Source: Anaeromyces robustus (taxonomy: Eukaryota; Neocallimastigomycota; Neocallimastigomycetes; Neocallimastigales; Neocallimastigaceae). Taken from it: a stretch of 64,000 bases of DNA. The stretch covers positions 162,501 to 226,500 of the forward strand of contig MCFG01000030.1 of assembly GCA_002104895.1 (NCBI GenBank), given 5' to 3'. The number at the start of each line of letters is the position of its first letter. Position 1 is the stretch's first letter. Shown here in pieces: positions 1 through 22,002 of the stretch. Both the position numbers and the translations under genes were made by a program. The notes beneath the pieces are model-generated. The model had not been told where the DNA came from and did no database searches. It saw nothing but the letters and a program-made list of their open reading frames with translations.

Positions 1-244
1 ATATAAAGTAAAATATAAAAATAAATAACAATTTTAAATAATTAATTGATAAAAAGTGTTTTATTTTTTTTAATATTCATTATACTTCCTTCAATCTTCA
101 ATGAGATTAAGAAAAGTACTTAGTTATTTTTTCCAATGGGGGTATATGAATAATAAAATATAAGAATTTATATATGTATGAACTTAAATTATTTATTCAT
201 ATATCATATGTTTTTTTTATTACTAAAAAAAAAACAATTATATG

Positions 245-323
<79 letters not shown>

Positions 324-969
324 GTAATAGTAATAATAATAAAAAGAAAAGAGAAAAACTGTTAATAGCTAAATAATTTAATAATTTAAAAATATTAAAT
401 CTATAAAACTAAAGAAACTGTATATAAGCATAAACCTATTACTTATCTAAAAATTTCTATTATTTATGTTAAATCATAATAGAAACAATTCAATAAATAA
501 TATTGATAAATATGAATAATAAGGATGGTATAAATAATTCTCAATCTTCAATAAGATTAAGAAAAATATTTGCTTATTTTTTCCAATGAGTGTATATGAA
601 TAATAAATATAAGAATTTATATAAGTATGAACTTAAATTTTTTATTCATATATCATATGTTTTTTTTATTATTAATAAAATAAACAATGACATGACTACT
701 ACTACTACTACTACTACTTATACTACTACTACTATTAATACTACTACTACTACTTATACTACTACTACTATTAATACTACTACTACTACTACTTATACTA
801 CTACTACTATTACTACTACTACTATTACTACTACTACTACTACTACTACAACTACTACTATTACTACTACTACTATTACTACTACTACTACTTATATTAC
901 TACTACTATTACTACTATCACTACTACTTATACTACTACTACTATTACTACTACTACTACTACTACTAC

Positions 970-1000
<31 letters not shown>

Positions 1001-1640
1001 TATAATAATAAAACAAAAGAGCAAAATTTATTTATAGTTCAAAAATTTAAAAATATTAAATACATAAAACTAAAGAAACTGTATATAAACAAAAATCTAT
1101 TACTTATCTAAAAATTTATATTATTTATGTTAAATCATAATAGAAACAATTCAAAAAATAATATTGATAAATATGAATAGTAAGGATGGTATAAAATAAT
1201 CCTCAATCTTCAATAAGATTAAAAAAAATATTTGCTGATTTTTTCCAATGGGGGTATATGAAAAATAAATATAAGAATTTATATAGGTATGAATTTAAAT
1301 TATTTATTCATATATCATATTTTTTTTTGTTATTAATAAAAAAGAACAATGATATGAATAAATAAATAAGTAATCAATAATACTAATAATTATACTAATA
1401 ATAATAATAGTAATAATAATAAAAAGAAAAGAGAAAAAACTGTTTATAGCTAAATAATTTAATAATTTAAAAATATTAAATATATAAAACTAAAGAAACT
1501 GTATATAAACATAAACCTATTACTTCTCTAAAATTTCTATTATTTATGTTAAATAATAAATAATAATAACAGAAACAATTCAATAAATAATATTGATAAA
1601 TAATAAATAATAAGGATGGTATAAAATAATATTTAATTAT
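1..1640. repeat. Three tandem copies of a long AT-rich repeat with ACT/AAT microsatellite cores
   Basis: Three imperfect direct repeats start at about 91, 541 and 1203 with the same opening (TCAATCTTCAATRAGATTAA, then TTTTTTCCAATG and a TATATGAA block). They close with the same tail (AATATTGATAAAT, then AAGGATGGTATAAA) near 525, 1190 and 1615. Units are about 450, 660 and 430 bases. The size difference comes from the central trinucleotide run: short ACT/AAT in copy 1, a long interrupted ACT/ATT run (about 695-1000) in copy 2, and a mostly lost run in copy 3. The copy 2 run leaves long open frames on both strands, giving poly-Thr/Tyr/Ile or poly-Ser products. I read these as repeat artefacts, not genes. 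A subtelomeric or transposon origin is possible, but no coding domain or terminal inverted repeat is visible. Confidence 0.85.
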
Positions 1641-2753
1641 TAATAACTTTTTTTACAAAAAAAAAAAAAAAAAAAGAATTTTTTTTTTCTTTATTATATA
1701 ATAATAATTAAATAATCTTAGATGCAACTTTTTTTTTTTGTTTTAAAGTATCTATTTAAATATAATAGTAAAATAATTTTGTTTTATTTATTTATTTATT
1801 TTTTATTCATGTGCTCCATTTTTAAAATTGACATGTATTGCCATTTTCAACCTTTCTTTTACTTTAATAACAAAATTATAATAAACTTTTACTATCTTAT
1901 TTATTTATTTATTTATCTATATAAAGGAGAATATTATTTTTTCAACAATAGATTGTTAAAAAAAACATATTACAAAAAAAAAAAAAAATAAAATAGAATA
2001 AAAAAAAATTATCTATAATAATTATTATATTATTTAAAGAGTAATTTAACCACTCTATATAAAAAAATTGCGGTCGATCATAAAGTAAAAAAAAAAAGAA
2101 TTTTAAAGTTATGATAAATTGTTTTTTTTTTTTTTTTTTTTGTAAATATTTTTTTTTAAATACAATTTGCGGTTAATTTTTATTTTTTTTATTTTTTATT
2201 TTTTTTTTTTACTTTTATAATTATTTTCTTTATTAATAGACCAACCAACCGCTTTACTTAACATTAAACCCTTTTTTTTTAAAAAAAAAAAAAAATAATA
2301 ATAATAAAATATATAGTTAATAGGTTTTAACTATTATAATAAAATATGCTTTTTTCTTATTGGTTTTTATGTGAATAAAAATATAATACAAATTAAAAAC
2401 ATAATATTAAATATTTTTTTTTAATTAATTACTTAGATATAAATGATAAAAAAAAAAATTCAAAACATTATAAAATATTTAAAAAAAGAAAACATTAAAA
2501 AACATTAAAAAAAAAAATTGATGATGAAAATTCTTTATTCTTAATTTATTTAAATTTATTTATTTATTTAAATTATTAATTTATTTAATTAGTTAATTGT
2601 TTATTTATTTATTTATTTATTTATTAAATTTAATGATTTCCTTTTTTAATGAAAAAGAAGAAAATGAATTCTTAGAATATTTTAAAAAAGGAAACTTTTA
2701 ATTTATCAAAATTAAATAATAAATAATAAATAATAAAAATTAAATTATAATAT

Positions 2754-2788
<35 letters not shown>

Positions 2789-3245
2789 AAACATTTAAAA
2801 TTATGTTAAAATTAAATATAATATATTTAAAAAAAAAAAGAAAATATTTAAAATTATGTTAAAATTAAATATAATAGATATAGAATAAAATAATAATCGT
2901 AATAATCATAATATAATAATATTAGAAATAAAATAAAAATCAAAATAGAAAAAAAAAATATAAACAAAAATAGAAAAAATAGAAAAAAAAAAAAAGAGGG
3001 ACGAAAAAAAAAATATAATGTATAAATGAATTTTTAATTTTTAATTCATTATATTTTTTAAACTTTTTTTTTTTTTTAATCAACTCTCTTTTCAATAAGT
3101 ACAAAAAAGAAATCATAAATCCATTCTTTTTTGTTTATTAATTATTAATTTTAGATACTTTTTTTTTTTTTTTTGTTTTAAATAAAACTAAAAAAAGTAA
3201 TTTTTTGATTTTAATTCTTTTTTATTACTTTTTTTATTTTTTATT

Positions 3246-3277
<32 letters not shown>

Positions 3278-4600
3278 TTTTTTTCATTTATATTTCATTA
3301 ATCATAATATAATATATTATAATATTATAATGTCCTTTTTATTTTTTTTATCTTTTTATATTACTAGTATTATTATTATTATATTATTTTTTTTAAATTT
3401 TATATATGATGAAACATTTAATAGGGATATAAAAATATTACCATAAAAATATACATAAAAATATATCAATATAAAAACTATAAACAATTTTTTTTTAATA
3501 TTAATATTAATATATTGCCATAATAATTAATAAAATAAATTAATAAAAGAACTATTTAATTATTATTGATATTATTTAATATTATATTATAATATATATA
3601 TATATTTATATAAAATATTTTCTTTTTTTTTGTTGTTGTTGACTATTATTGTTATTTTGCTAATGTGCTAATATATGTATGTATGTATATACTTATTTAA
3701 TATTATAATTAAAAAAATAATATAATAATAATATAATATAAATATAAATATATATAATATAGAAAAGAAAAAAAAAATAAAAATTTTTTTAACAATATTT
3801 AACAATTATGAATATTGATATATGCATTAAAAAATATAGAAAAAATTATTATTATTATTATTATCATAATCATTATTATTATTATTACTATTATTATTTA
3901 TTATTATTATTATTATTAATCAATTAATTAGTTAGTTTTGGTTTTCTTAATTGTATGCTTTCGTTTTTTTATTTTTTTTTATATGATAATTGATAATTTG
4001 TTTTGGTTTAATTTGATTTGAAACAAAAAGATGAAAAAAAAAAAAATTTTTTTTTTCCCTTCTTCTGTTAACTAATATTAACTAATAATTTATTATAATT
4101 GAATTATATTTGTTGATCCTCTTTTTTTATATATATATTGTTTGTTTGTTTTGTCGATTTATCCGTCTTTTTCTTTTTTTTTTTTTTTTTTTCTTGTTAA
4201 TACCTTTTTTAATTTTCTTTTTTTTTTTTTTCTTTCTTTTGTATTATATAAATAAATCGGTAATCCATTGGTTTATTTTATATTCAAATATTCAAATATA
4301 TTCATTATAGTAATAATAATTAATTATTTTTTTTTTTTTTTAATAATAATATTATAATTTTTTTTTTTCTTTTTTAGTTTTTAATGAGAATAGAATGATA
4401 GAATGATCTTATTTATAATATTATAAATATTATATTTAAAATTAAAAAAAAAAAAAAAATGTATATTATACAATTTTTTTTTTTTTTTACTTTTTTTTTT
4501 TTTTTTTGTTTTTAATAATTATTAATTATTAATTATTAATTATTAATTATCACTTATATATTTCTTTTTTAAAAATAATATTTTATTATTATTAGTAATA

Positions 4601-4631
<31 letters not shown>

Positions 4632-4753
4632 AATTTTTTTTTTTTTTTTTTAATTTTTTTTTATATAAATTTTAAATTGCATTATTATAATTATAATTGT
4701 TTTTAATTAAAACTACAATTATTATTTATATATTTAATGACTAAATGATTATT

Positions 4754-4790
<37 letters not shown>

Positions 4791-5520
4791 CCTTTTTAAT
4801 ATTATTAAATATATTTGTGTCTTTAACTAAAAGTAAAAAAAAAAAAAAAATTAAAAATAAAAAAAAAAAAAATAAATAATTAAACAGTATTTTTAAATGA
4901 TTTATTATTATCTTTAAAATGCAAGATTTATATATATATACATTGTTATTATTTATTTTTCTTTTTTTCTTTTTTTCTTTTTTTTCTTTTTTTTTTTTTT
5001 TTTTTTTACCTTTTTACTTTCTTTAATAATATTATTTATAAAATAATGTTTTATTACTATTTAAATATTTATATTTATATATTATATATTATTTATATTT
5101 ATATACTATTATAAATTTATATTAAATAAAAGTATAATAGCATTTTAATATTTAATATATATATAAATATTATAAGTATAAATTTTTTTTTTTTCTTTTT
5201 TTTCTTTTCAAATTGTATAATAATATATTAAAAAAAAATGATAATTATTAAGAATAGTAGTAATTTCTTTTTATAATTATTCTTGAAAAAAAAAAATTAA
5301 AAAAAAAAAAAAAAAAACTAAAAGAAAAAAAAATAATAATAATAATAAAATAAATTGATAGAATTATATAGTTTTAAGAGAAGAAAAAATTCGATGAGTA
5401 AAATATAACAAAAAAATTTTTTTTTTTTTAAGAACATATATATATATAAAAGTAGTTAATAAATCATAATAATATTTTCAAACAAAAATAAAAAAAAAAA
5501 AATTTTTTTTTTTTTTATTT
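1641..5520. other. Gene-poor AT-rich spacer
   Basis: Almost entirely A/T with long poly-A and poly-T tracts (for example the 30+ base T run near 4759-4790), ATT/TAT runs and TTTA runs. Short open frames at 1722-1991 and 4110-4310 are built from homopolymer codons and are not credible genes. A 22-codon open stretch at 2633-2701 (+) has mixed, acidic, gene-like codons and may be a coding scrap. Nothing else is supported. Confidence 0.7.
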
Positions 5521-6530
5521 TTATTTTCTTGGATACCAGATAGCCCCTATAATAACTATAATTAATAGAGCCGATATAACTAAAAGTGGTATTTTAATTT
5601 TATTATTTCTATTAAAATATAAAAAAAAATTAAATATATAAAGAGATAATAAAAAATAATGATAGTAATATATATAAAAAATAATTAGTTTTTCTTTTTC
5701 TTTTTCTTTATATATATATATATATTTCGTTTTTTATGTATTATGAATGAAAATTATATGATTTTGAAATATTATAGTAATATATATATATATCTATATT
5801 TTATTATATTTATATATTATTAAAAAAAAAATAAAAAATAAAAAATAAAAAAAAAAACTTACTTAATATGAACTTTTCCTTCAACTTTTCCAATAGTTTT
5901 TGTAAATTTACTATTTTTACGAGAAGCATAAAGATTCATATGGGAATCATAACTATTAAAATTACTTGAACTTCCATTATTATGTAACATTTTTTCTCTT
6001 GATAAACTATCGTTACTTATATTATTATTACTAAGTAATTTATTTTGACTTGTAAATGAAAGTTCTGCCATACTATTACTTACAAAATTATCTATTGATT
6101 TTTGTAAATTATCATCTAATATAATAATATCTAAAGCTTCTGGATTCCTTTTTATACGTTCACAAAGATAGGGTTCATCGGAAATTTTTTTTAAAGGTTT
6201 TGATAATTCAATGACATTCATTACACCTTCTCGTCTAGCTTGATTAAATTTTTTTAATGAAGTTAGATTTGGATCATCAGGGAAAATTTCTTCAGAGATA
6301 GGTACATAAAGTTTTAAATATCTGGGTATTATCTTTGGTTCAAAAGATTTTGATATATATTCCTTTATTGAAAATATTTGATTATTTACTGCTACTCTTA
6401 TAACAAAAGCTTTTGAACTTGAATCACCAATACGAAAACATGAAAATGTTAACTTTTGTTTCTTTTCTTCCTTTTTTTCTACATCAATTATAACTTCATC
6501 TGATTTATTTACCTTTTTACTATTTGACAT
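5521..6530 (-). CDS. Crinkler-like N-terminal domain protein with C-terminal membrane segment
   Basis: Two exons, 6530-5863 and 5608-5521, joined by a GTAAGT..TAG intron that keeps phase; product 251 residues. Ignoring the intron gives a 223-residue protein ending two codons into it. Residues ~25-140 resemble the ubiquitin-like N-terminal domain of Crinkler (CRN) proteins: a strand that begins KLTFSCF, a KEYISKSF helix, then LKLYVPISEE followed by PDDPNLTSL, then an ELSKPLKKISDEP segment (CRNs: leucine-rich step, K-I-S, F/P) and a closing LDIIIL strand. Residues ~140-215 are Ser/Asn-rich and polar. The short second exon encodes a hydrophobic helix (IPLLVISALLIIVIIGAIWY) and a basic end, as in a tail-anchored protein. 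There is no N-terminal signal peptide and no visible C-terminal effector or nuclease/kinase domain. CRN-type domains are known from oomycetes, chytrids and other early fungi. The assignment is by motif only; the function is unknown. Confidence 0.6.
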
Positions 6531-6564
6531 TTTGGTATTTTTCTTTTATATTAAAAAAAAATTA

Positions 6565-6595
<31 letters not shown>

Positions 6596-7284
6596 TATTT
6601 TTTTTTTTTTTTAAGAAATTATATATAAATATATATATACTTGAATTGATTATCTTTTTTCTTTTCCTTTTTTTTTTTTTTTAATTTATTTATATATTTT
6701 TAAATATTTTTTTTTATTTATATTTCTATTTTTATGTACTTTTTCCTTTTCCTTTTCTTTTTTCTTTTTCTTTCCTTTTCTTTTTGGTCTTTTTATTAAT
6801 ATTATGATTTATTTATTTATTTTCTTCTTTATTCGTTCTTAAAAATATATAATTTTTATTATTTTTAATGAATTTCTTTTTAATAAAAAAAATAAGAAAA
6901 AAACTTAAATTAAATTATTTATGTTGTTATTAACGATAAAAGTCGATAAATTGTATATATATACTTATTTACATAAAAATAAGTATATTTTTGAATTCTT
7001 ATTATTAATTGTGAAATATAATATATTGGATTTATTATTTACAATATGGTATTGATTATTTGCTTTAATTGATAAAATAAAATTGAAAATGATATTACTT
7101 TTTTGCCTTGTTTTTTGTTCAAAAAAAAAAAATTGATAATAGTTGTTAACTCATAAATTATTCAATATATATACTTTTTTATTTTTTTTAAAAAAATAAT
7201 ATTTAATATTAATAATAATAATTACAAATAATATCTATTTACAATCAAATATTGATAGAATGTTAGTTAAAATGATTTATCTAA

Positions 7285-7317
<33 letters not shown>

Positions 7318-8387
7318 GAGATAATGAATTAAAATTCAAAATTTAATATTTATTTACATAAAATTATTTAATTTATAATAATATACTTACTTTTCATTAG
7401 TAATAATATAAACTATAAATATTTCAAATATAAAAAGATATTTCAAAATTTCCTTTGAAATTAGATTTTTATATTTTCTCCTTTTATAATTTTAATATGA
7501 ATTGACGAATTTTTAATTGTTCCTTTTTTATAATAAAACTACAATAAACAAAAAATAACTATTTATTTCGTCTATTAATGTAAAAAAAAAGTAATATATT
7601 GAACTTTATTATATTAACATTGGATATAATTATTGCTTTTTTATATATATATATTGATTCTTTTTTTATCTTACTTTATTTTCTTTTTATTTCTCTTTTT
7701 CAAATAAATATTTATCTTTATTTATTATATATTTATTCTTATATTTCTTTTATTCTTTATTAATTAATTTAAATTAATTTAAATTAATTTCCATTACATA
7801 AATAATCTTTCTCTTTTTTTTTTTTCTATCTTTTTTTTTTTTATTTTTATTTTTATTTTTTATTTTATCTTTATTTATTTTATTTTTTTTATGGGAATAA
7901 TTATTATTTATATATTTTATAGAAAATTTTAAATATTAAAAAAAAAATAAAAAAAAAAATTTATTTTATTTTTAAAATATCTTTATTTAATAAAAAAATT
8001 TAATAAATATAAATAATTTAATAAATATATTTTATTTATATATTATTTAATATTATTTAATATTTATATATAAAAAGTATTAAAAAAGAAAAATCAAAAT
8101 TTTATTATATAATAATATTTATATACTGCTAATATAAATAAATAAACATATAATTATAAAGTAAATAAATTAATATAATATATCTAAAAAAAAAAAAAAA
8201 ATGCAAAAGAAAATGGTTATTTATTTATTAATTAATTTTTTGTCAATTTATATTAATTTTTATATTTATTTATTTAATATTTATATATTCATTTATTTAG
8301 ATAATAAATTTCCACAATAAATAATAATATTATTTTTTTTTCAATTAATTAATTAGTATTTATTTATTTATTTATTTATTTATATAT

Positions 8388-8422
<35 letters not shown>

Positions 8423-10124
8423 TGATTATATTGTTATTATTATTTAGTTATTATAATGAATTTTTTTTGATAATTATAGTTTATTATAGTTTACTATCCA
8501 TTATGTAAATTTTTTATTACTTTTTTACTACAATATTTTGATAAAATAAATTGAAACAATTTCAAATAGGAATAAACTATTTATTAATATACTATATTAT
8601 ATCATATAATAATAATATATAATAATAAATGTATAATATATTCGTAATATATATTAGAATTATTTTTATATAATTTATTTTAATTTTATAGTATTTTACA
8701 TTTTTATAAAAAATAACCTTTATGTAAAAATATAAGAAACCAAAAGTTAAATTAAATGGTTTATCAATTAATTGTAATATATTAAACTTAATATATTAAA
8801 TTTTATTATTTTCCTTAAATGCCAATAAATTATAAAATATCATTATAATATATTATAATATATTATAATATATTGAATACAATAAATAATAATCATATAA
8901 TAAACATTTATATATAAAGAAGTGGCATTCAAAGAGTAAAAAATTAAAAAAAAAATTTTTTTTATCAGTACTAAAAAATGAAGAGTAATATTAATAATAT
9001 AAATACAATTTATTTTTTAATAACGAATGAAATATACTAAAATATATTGGCATACAATTTAATATATAATATTTTATATATTATTATATTACAATATATT
9101 GTAATTTATAATATAATAATACATGACTTACACTTACTTAGGATACAAATATATATAATATATACATGTCATAATAAAATATATTAAAATGTATTTTTAA
9201 CTATATGATATTATTATATTATTATATTATTATTAACTAATTTTAAATAATTGTAACTTTGTAACAAAAAAGGAATAATTGTAACCTTGTAACAAAAAAG
9301 GAAAAAAAAAATATTCTTATTTGTGGCCTATTAATATTTTATGTATTATTTTAAAGGAGGTTTCAATAATTCAAAACTTGGTAAATTATTTAAAACTAAT
9401 TGAATTGATTGTGGCTTAATTAATATGTTTTACATGTATTAATAAAAATAAGTGAATAAGTAAATAATTAAATAATAAAAATAAATAGATGAGTAAATAA
9501 ATAATTACATAATAAAAATAATAAAAAAATAATTAAAATATAAAAAAAAATAAAATTACAGATAAATGGTATATAATGAAATATTTAATAATGAATGAAA
9601 ATAATTAATATTTAATATTTAATAATGAATGAATGAAAATATATTTAATAATTAATGAATGAAATGAAAAATAAAATATTTTAATATAAATTAATATATA
9701 TTATTTTTAATATATTAATTTGTATATAATCTAATATATAAAAAATTTTAAATGTTAAAACACAAATAATTTTTAGTTTATATTTATTAAATTATTTAAA
9801 TTAAATAATAAATCACAAATAACAATTAACTAAAAACAATAACTAAAAACAATAACTAAAAACAATAACTAACAATAACAAATAACAAATAACAATTATA
9901 ATATTTCATTATTCATTTCATTATTTATTTTATTCTTTAAAAAAAAAAAAAGAATTATTTTTTAAAATAAAGAAAATTTTTCTATTTCTATTTCTATTTT
10001 CATTTTCATTTTCATTGTTAATAAAATATTTAATTCCATAAATGGAAAATTATTATTGAGAAAGTTATAAAAATAGAAAAAAAAAATGAAAATGAAAATG
10101 AAAATGAATCTTTCCTTAATTATG

Positions 10125-10155
<31 letters not shown>

Positions 10156-10216
10156 TTTATACCTTTTTTATACCTTTTTTATACAGTTTTTTTTTTATCC
10201 TTAATTATTTAATATT

Positions 10217-10284
10217 ATTGATTTTTACCAATAAAAGATAAAGTTATATTTCAATTTAAATTTGCTTTTATTGGTAAAATCAAT
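10217..10284. repeat. Inverted repeat, ~20-bp arms
   Basis: Left arm 10217-10237 (ATTGATTTTTACCAATAAAAG) and right arm 10265-10284 (CTTTTATTGGTAAAATCAAT) are complementary apart from one extra T, with a 27-base loop. Its mixed composition stands out from the A/T background. It could be a small hairpin element or a relic; nothing indicates a gene. Confidence 0.75.
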
Positions 10285-10582
10285 AAGAAGATGAATAATA
10301 AAAATATTCTATCATTGAATATTATTTTATTATATGAATTAATATTTCTTTTTTTTTTTTTTTGTTTTAATGTTAAATTTTATTATTTATTATAATGATT
10401 TAAAATGAATTATAAATAATAATTAATAATTAATAATTAATAATTAATAAAAAAAATAAGTATAAATTAAATAATAAATATATAATAAATAAAAAATAAA
10501 TAAGCTTTTATATTTCAAAAAGAATTTTGGTATTTTAATTATACTTTTCTTCCTTAATATGTTTATAACCAAATCTAAATAC

Positions 10583-10651
10583 ATGGAAAAGAAAAGTTTA
10601 AATTTATCTTCTCTTTAAAATAAAAAAATTTAAACTTTTCTTTTTTTCCAT
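10583..10651. repeat. Inverted repeat, ~23-bp arms
   Basis: Left arm 10583-10605 (ATGGAAAAGAAAAGTTTAAA plus TTT) pairs with the right arm 10626-10651 (AAATTTAAACTTTTC.. ending in TTCCAT), with a few extra Ts in the right arm and a ~20-base loop. It lies 300 bases from the inverted repeat at 10217-10284 but shares no sequence with it. Confidence 0.7.
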
Positions 10652-10894
10652 ATATATATATATATATTATTAAAAAAAATATTATTTATAATATTTATTT
10701 ATTTATTTATTTATATTTAATTATATAGTTATTCAATTATTATATTATTTATATATTTATATATATATTTATATTTATTTATTATTTATATATTCATTCA
10801 ATTATTTATTTATTTATTTTATATATTTAATTTATTTATTTTATTTATATTTATTTATTTATTATAATAAAAATATTCAATTTTAATTAAATTT

Positions 10895-11136
10895 TTAATT
10901 TTGGAGATATTTGTGTAACAGTTTTACCGAAATTTCTTTTTCTTGTTTATCACTTTCATTCATTGACTTTAATTACTACATTTATATAATTTTTATTTAT
11001 TTTTCCATTTATTCATTTATTATATACGATAAAAAATAAAAAATAAAAAAACAAAAAAAAAATAAAAAATAATATAAAAAAAAAAAAACTTTAAATATTT
11101 TATGATTATTTTTAAATTCGATTTTCACTGGTTTTC
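10895..11136 (-). CDS. Possible 3' exons of a small unidentified gene
   Basis: Two short open segments on the minus strand have mixed codons in otherwise pure A/T DNA. The first, 11136-11090, follows a TAATAG acceptor and reads x-KPVKIEFKNNHKIFK. It stops at a weak donor (AAA/GTTTTT) in phase 0. The second, 10966-10895, follows an AAAG acceptor and reads SMNESDKQEKEISVKLLHKY.. to a TAA stop. The phases join correctly. The acceptor of the first segment needs one base from an upstream exon, which I could not find: a candidate start at about 11366 (beginning MAVTV) is in the wrong phase. The donor is not the GTAAGT/GTAAAT type used by neighbouring genes. This may be a real small gene with a missed first exon, or a decaying remnant. 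Confidence 0.3.
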
Positions 11137-12746
11137 CTATTAAGCAAAAAAAAAAAAAAATTTTTTTAAAATAAAAATAATATAAAAATTATATAATAAA
11201 CTTATTAAACTTACAAAAAAAAAAAAAAAAAAAAAAAAGTAATTATTAAAATAATTATAAAATATTTTTTAACTGTATTTATTAATAAACTTAATTATGA
11301 AAGAAAATAAAAAAAAAGTTTAATCATCAAAGTATTTATATATAAATTCTAACAGTTACTGCCATAATATTTATTATTATATTTTATTAGTATTTTCTTT
11401 TTTTTTTTTTTTACAATTGAAAAAATTATTTTAAAAATAATTGATTTCTTTTTTTTTTAATGTTAATAATTAGTTTTTATAGAACAAAACCATATATAAA
11501 AGATTTTTATATAAAAATCATACTATTAATCTAATTAAAACTGTTTTATTAATATTAAATATTTTTAAAATATATATTAAACAGTATAATATGTATTTAC
11601 AAAAATATTTATTGTATAATAATTTACAAATAGTTTATACTTAATATTTAGAAGGAATATATTTATTTTAATATTTAAATGGATTATTTTTTTAATAAAG
11701 TTATTATTAATGCGTTTATTATTAAATAATCAATTTATTTATTTTATTTGATTTAATGAAAAAAAAAAAAATCGAAAAAAAAAATTATTCTCAAGAAATT
11801 TAAAAAATCCTCATGGAAAATAAAAAAGTCTAACTTTATTATTTAATATATAATAGTTATTATTATACAAAATTTTAAAAAATATAATTTTATGGATAAA
11901 CTTTATTTATTTTAACACTATTTTTATTATTGCATGGTTTTAATAAAAAAAAATTTAATTATACATCAAAATAAAATGGAATTGTTAAATATTAAAAGGT
12001 AAAAAAAAAATGAATAATTATAAAAAAAATAACAAGTAATAATATATTAATAAATAAATAAATAATAATATATAAGAATTAGTAATAAATAGTTAATGAT
12101 AATAATAATAAATAATAAATAATAAATAATAAATAATAACAAATAATAACAAATAATAATAAATAATAATAAATAATAACAAATAATAATAATAGTAATA
12201 ATAATAACAAATAATAATAATAATAATAATATTAATTAATAATAATTAATAAGTATTAAAAAGTTTTATTAATTAATTTATTATATAATAATTTACTATT
12301 TAATAATTATTAATTATTATATGTATTTATAAATATTATAAATATTTTAACCAATAATAAATATAATAAATTAATGAATAAATAAATAATTAAATATATA
12401 AATGTATATATAAAATAAATAAACATATAAATAAGAAATAAATAAATAGTTCATTTATATATAAAGTAATAATTTTTTTTTATTAAAAAATTTTTTTATT
12501 AATATTATAGTTCAAAAAGCATTTTATTAATAAATAATCCAAATAGTATTATTAAATATTAGAATAATGGATTAGTATACATGTGAAATTGATTTCAAAA
12601 TATTAATAATTTTAGAAATCAATATTTAAAAAAAAAAAAACATTTTCATTTTATTTGAAGTAATTAAATTATAAATTGTTACATATTTTTTCATTGTACT
12701 ATCTCTTCAAAAATAATATTTATATATTTTAATAGTTAACTATTAT

Positions 12747-12780
<34 letters not shown>

Positions 12781-12822
12781 CAATTATAAAGACATTTTTA
12801 AAAATATATTTAATAAAGCAAA
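11137..12822. other. AT-rich spacer upstream of the sacsin-like gene
   Basis: Poly-A/T tracts, AATAATAAAT runs (about 12095-12240) and a ~29-base poly-A run at about 12751-12779 just ahead of the start codon at 12823. No core promoter element can be separated from the background. Confidence 0.6.

Positions 12823-22002
<9,180 letters not shown>

Larger units (their letters stand above)
6531..10894. other. Gene-free AT-rich spacer with small tandem and inverted repeats
   Basis: No credible gene. It contains a TTTA run (8356-8422), two copies of a 28-base unit around GTAACTTTGTAACAAAAAAGG (about 9249-9303), AACTAAAAACAAT repeats (about 9825-9895), and complementary TTTTCATTTTCA / TGAAAATGAAAA tracts (about 9990-10105). 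Two clean inverted repeats at 10217-10284 and 10583-10651 are listed separately. A 39-codon frame at 8201-8320 lies in TTTA sequence and is probably chance. Confidence 0.65.

Noticed and set aside
590-1111. Open frames on both strands across the ACT/AAT repeats (Thr-rich on plus, Ser-rich on minus)
   Set aside because: Trinucleotide repeats leave all frames open; the flanking codons are the same AT-rich repeat sequence found in copies 1 and 3, where no matching frame exists.
1722-1991. 89-codon plus-strand frame
   Set aside because: Phe/Tyr/Leu/Lys codons from T and A runs only; no domain, no conserved pattern.
2633-2701. 22-codon acidic frame starting MISFFNEKEENEF
   Set aside because: Codons look gene-like but there is no splice partner or homology I recognise; too short to call.
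4110-4310. 66-codon hydrophobic plus-strand frame
   Set aside because: Built from poly-T tracts; hydrophobicity is a by-product of TTT/CTT codons.
8201-8320. 39-codon frame starting MQKKMVIYLL
   Set aside because: Most of it is TTTA/TTAA simple sequence; the apparent signal peptide is a composition effect.
9357-9402. Exon-like piece after an AAAG acceptor, reading GGFNNSKLGKLFKTN then stop
   Set aside because: No upstream exon with a donor in phase; could be chance in a 46-base stretch.
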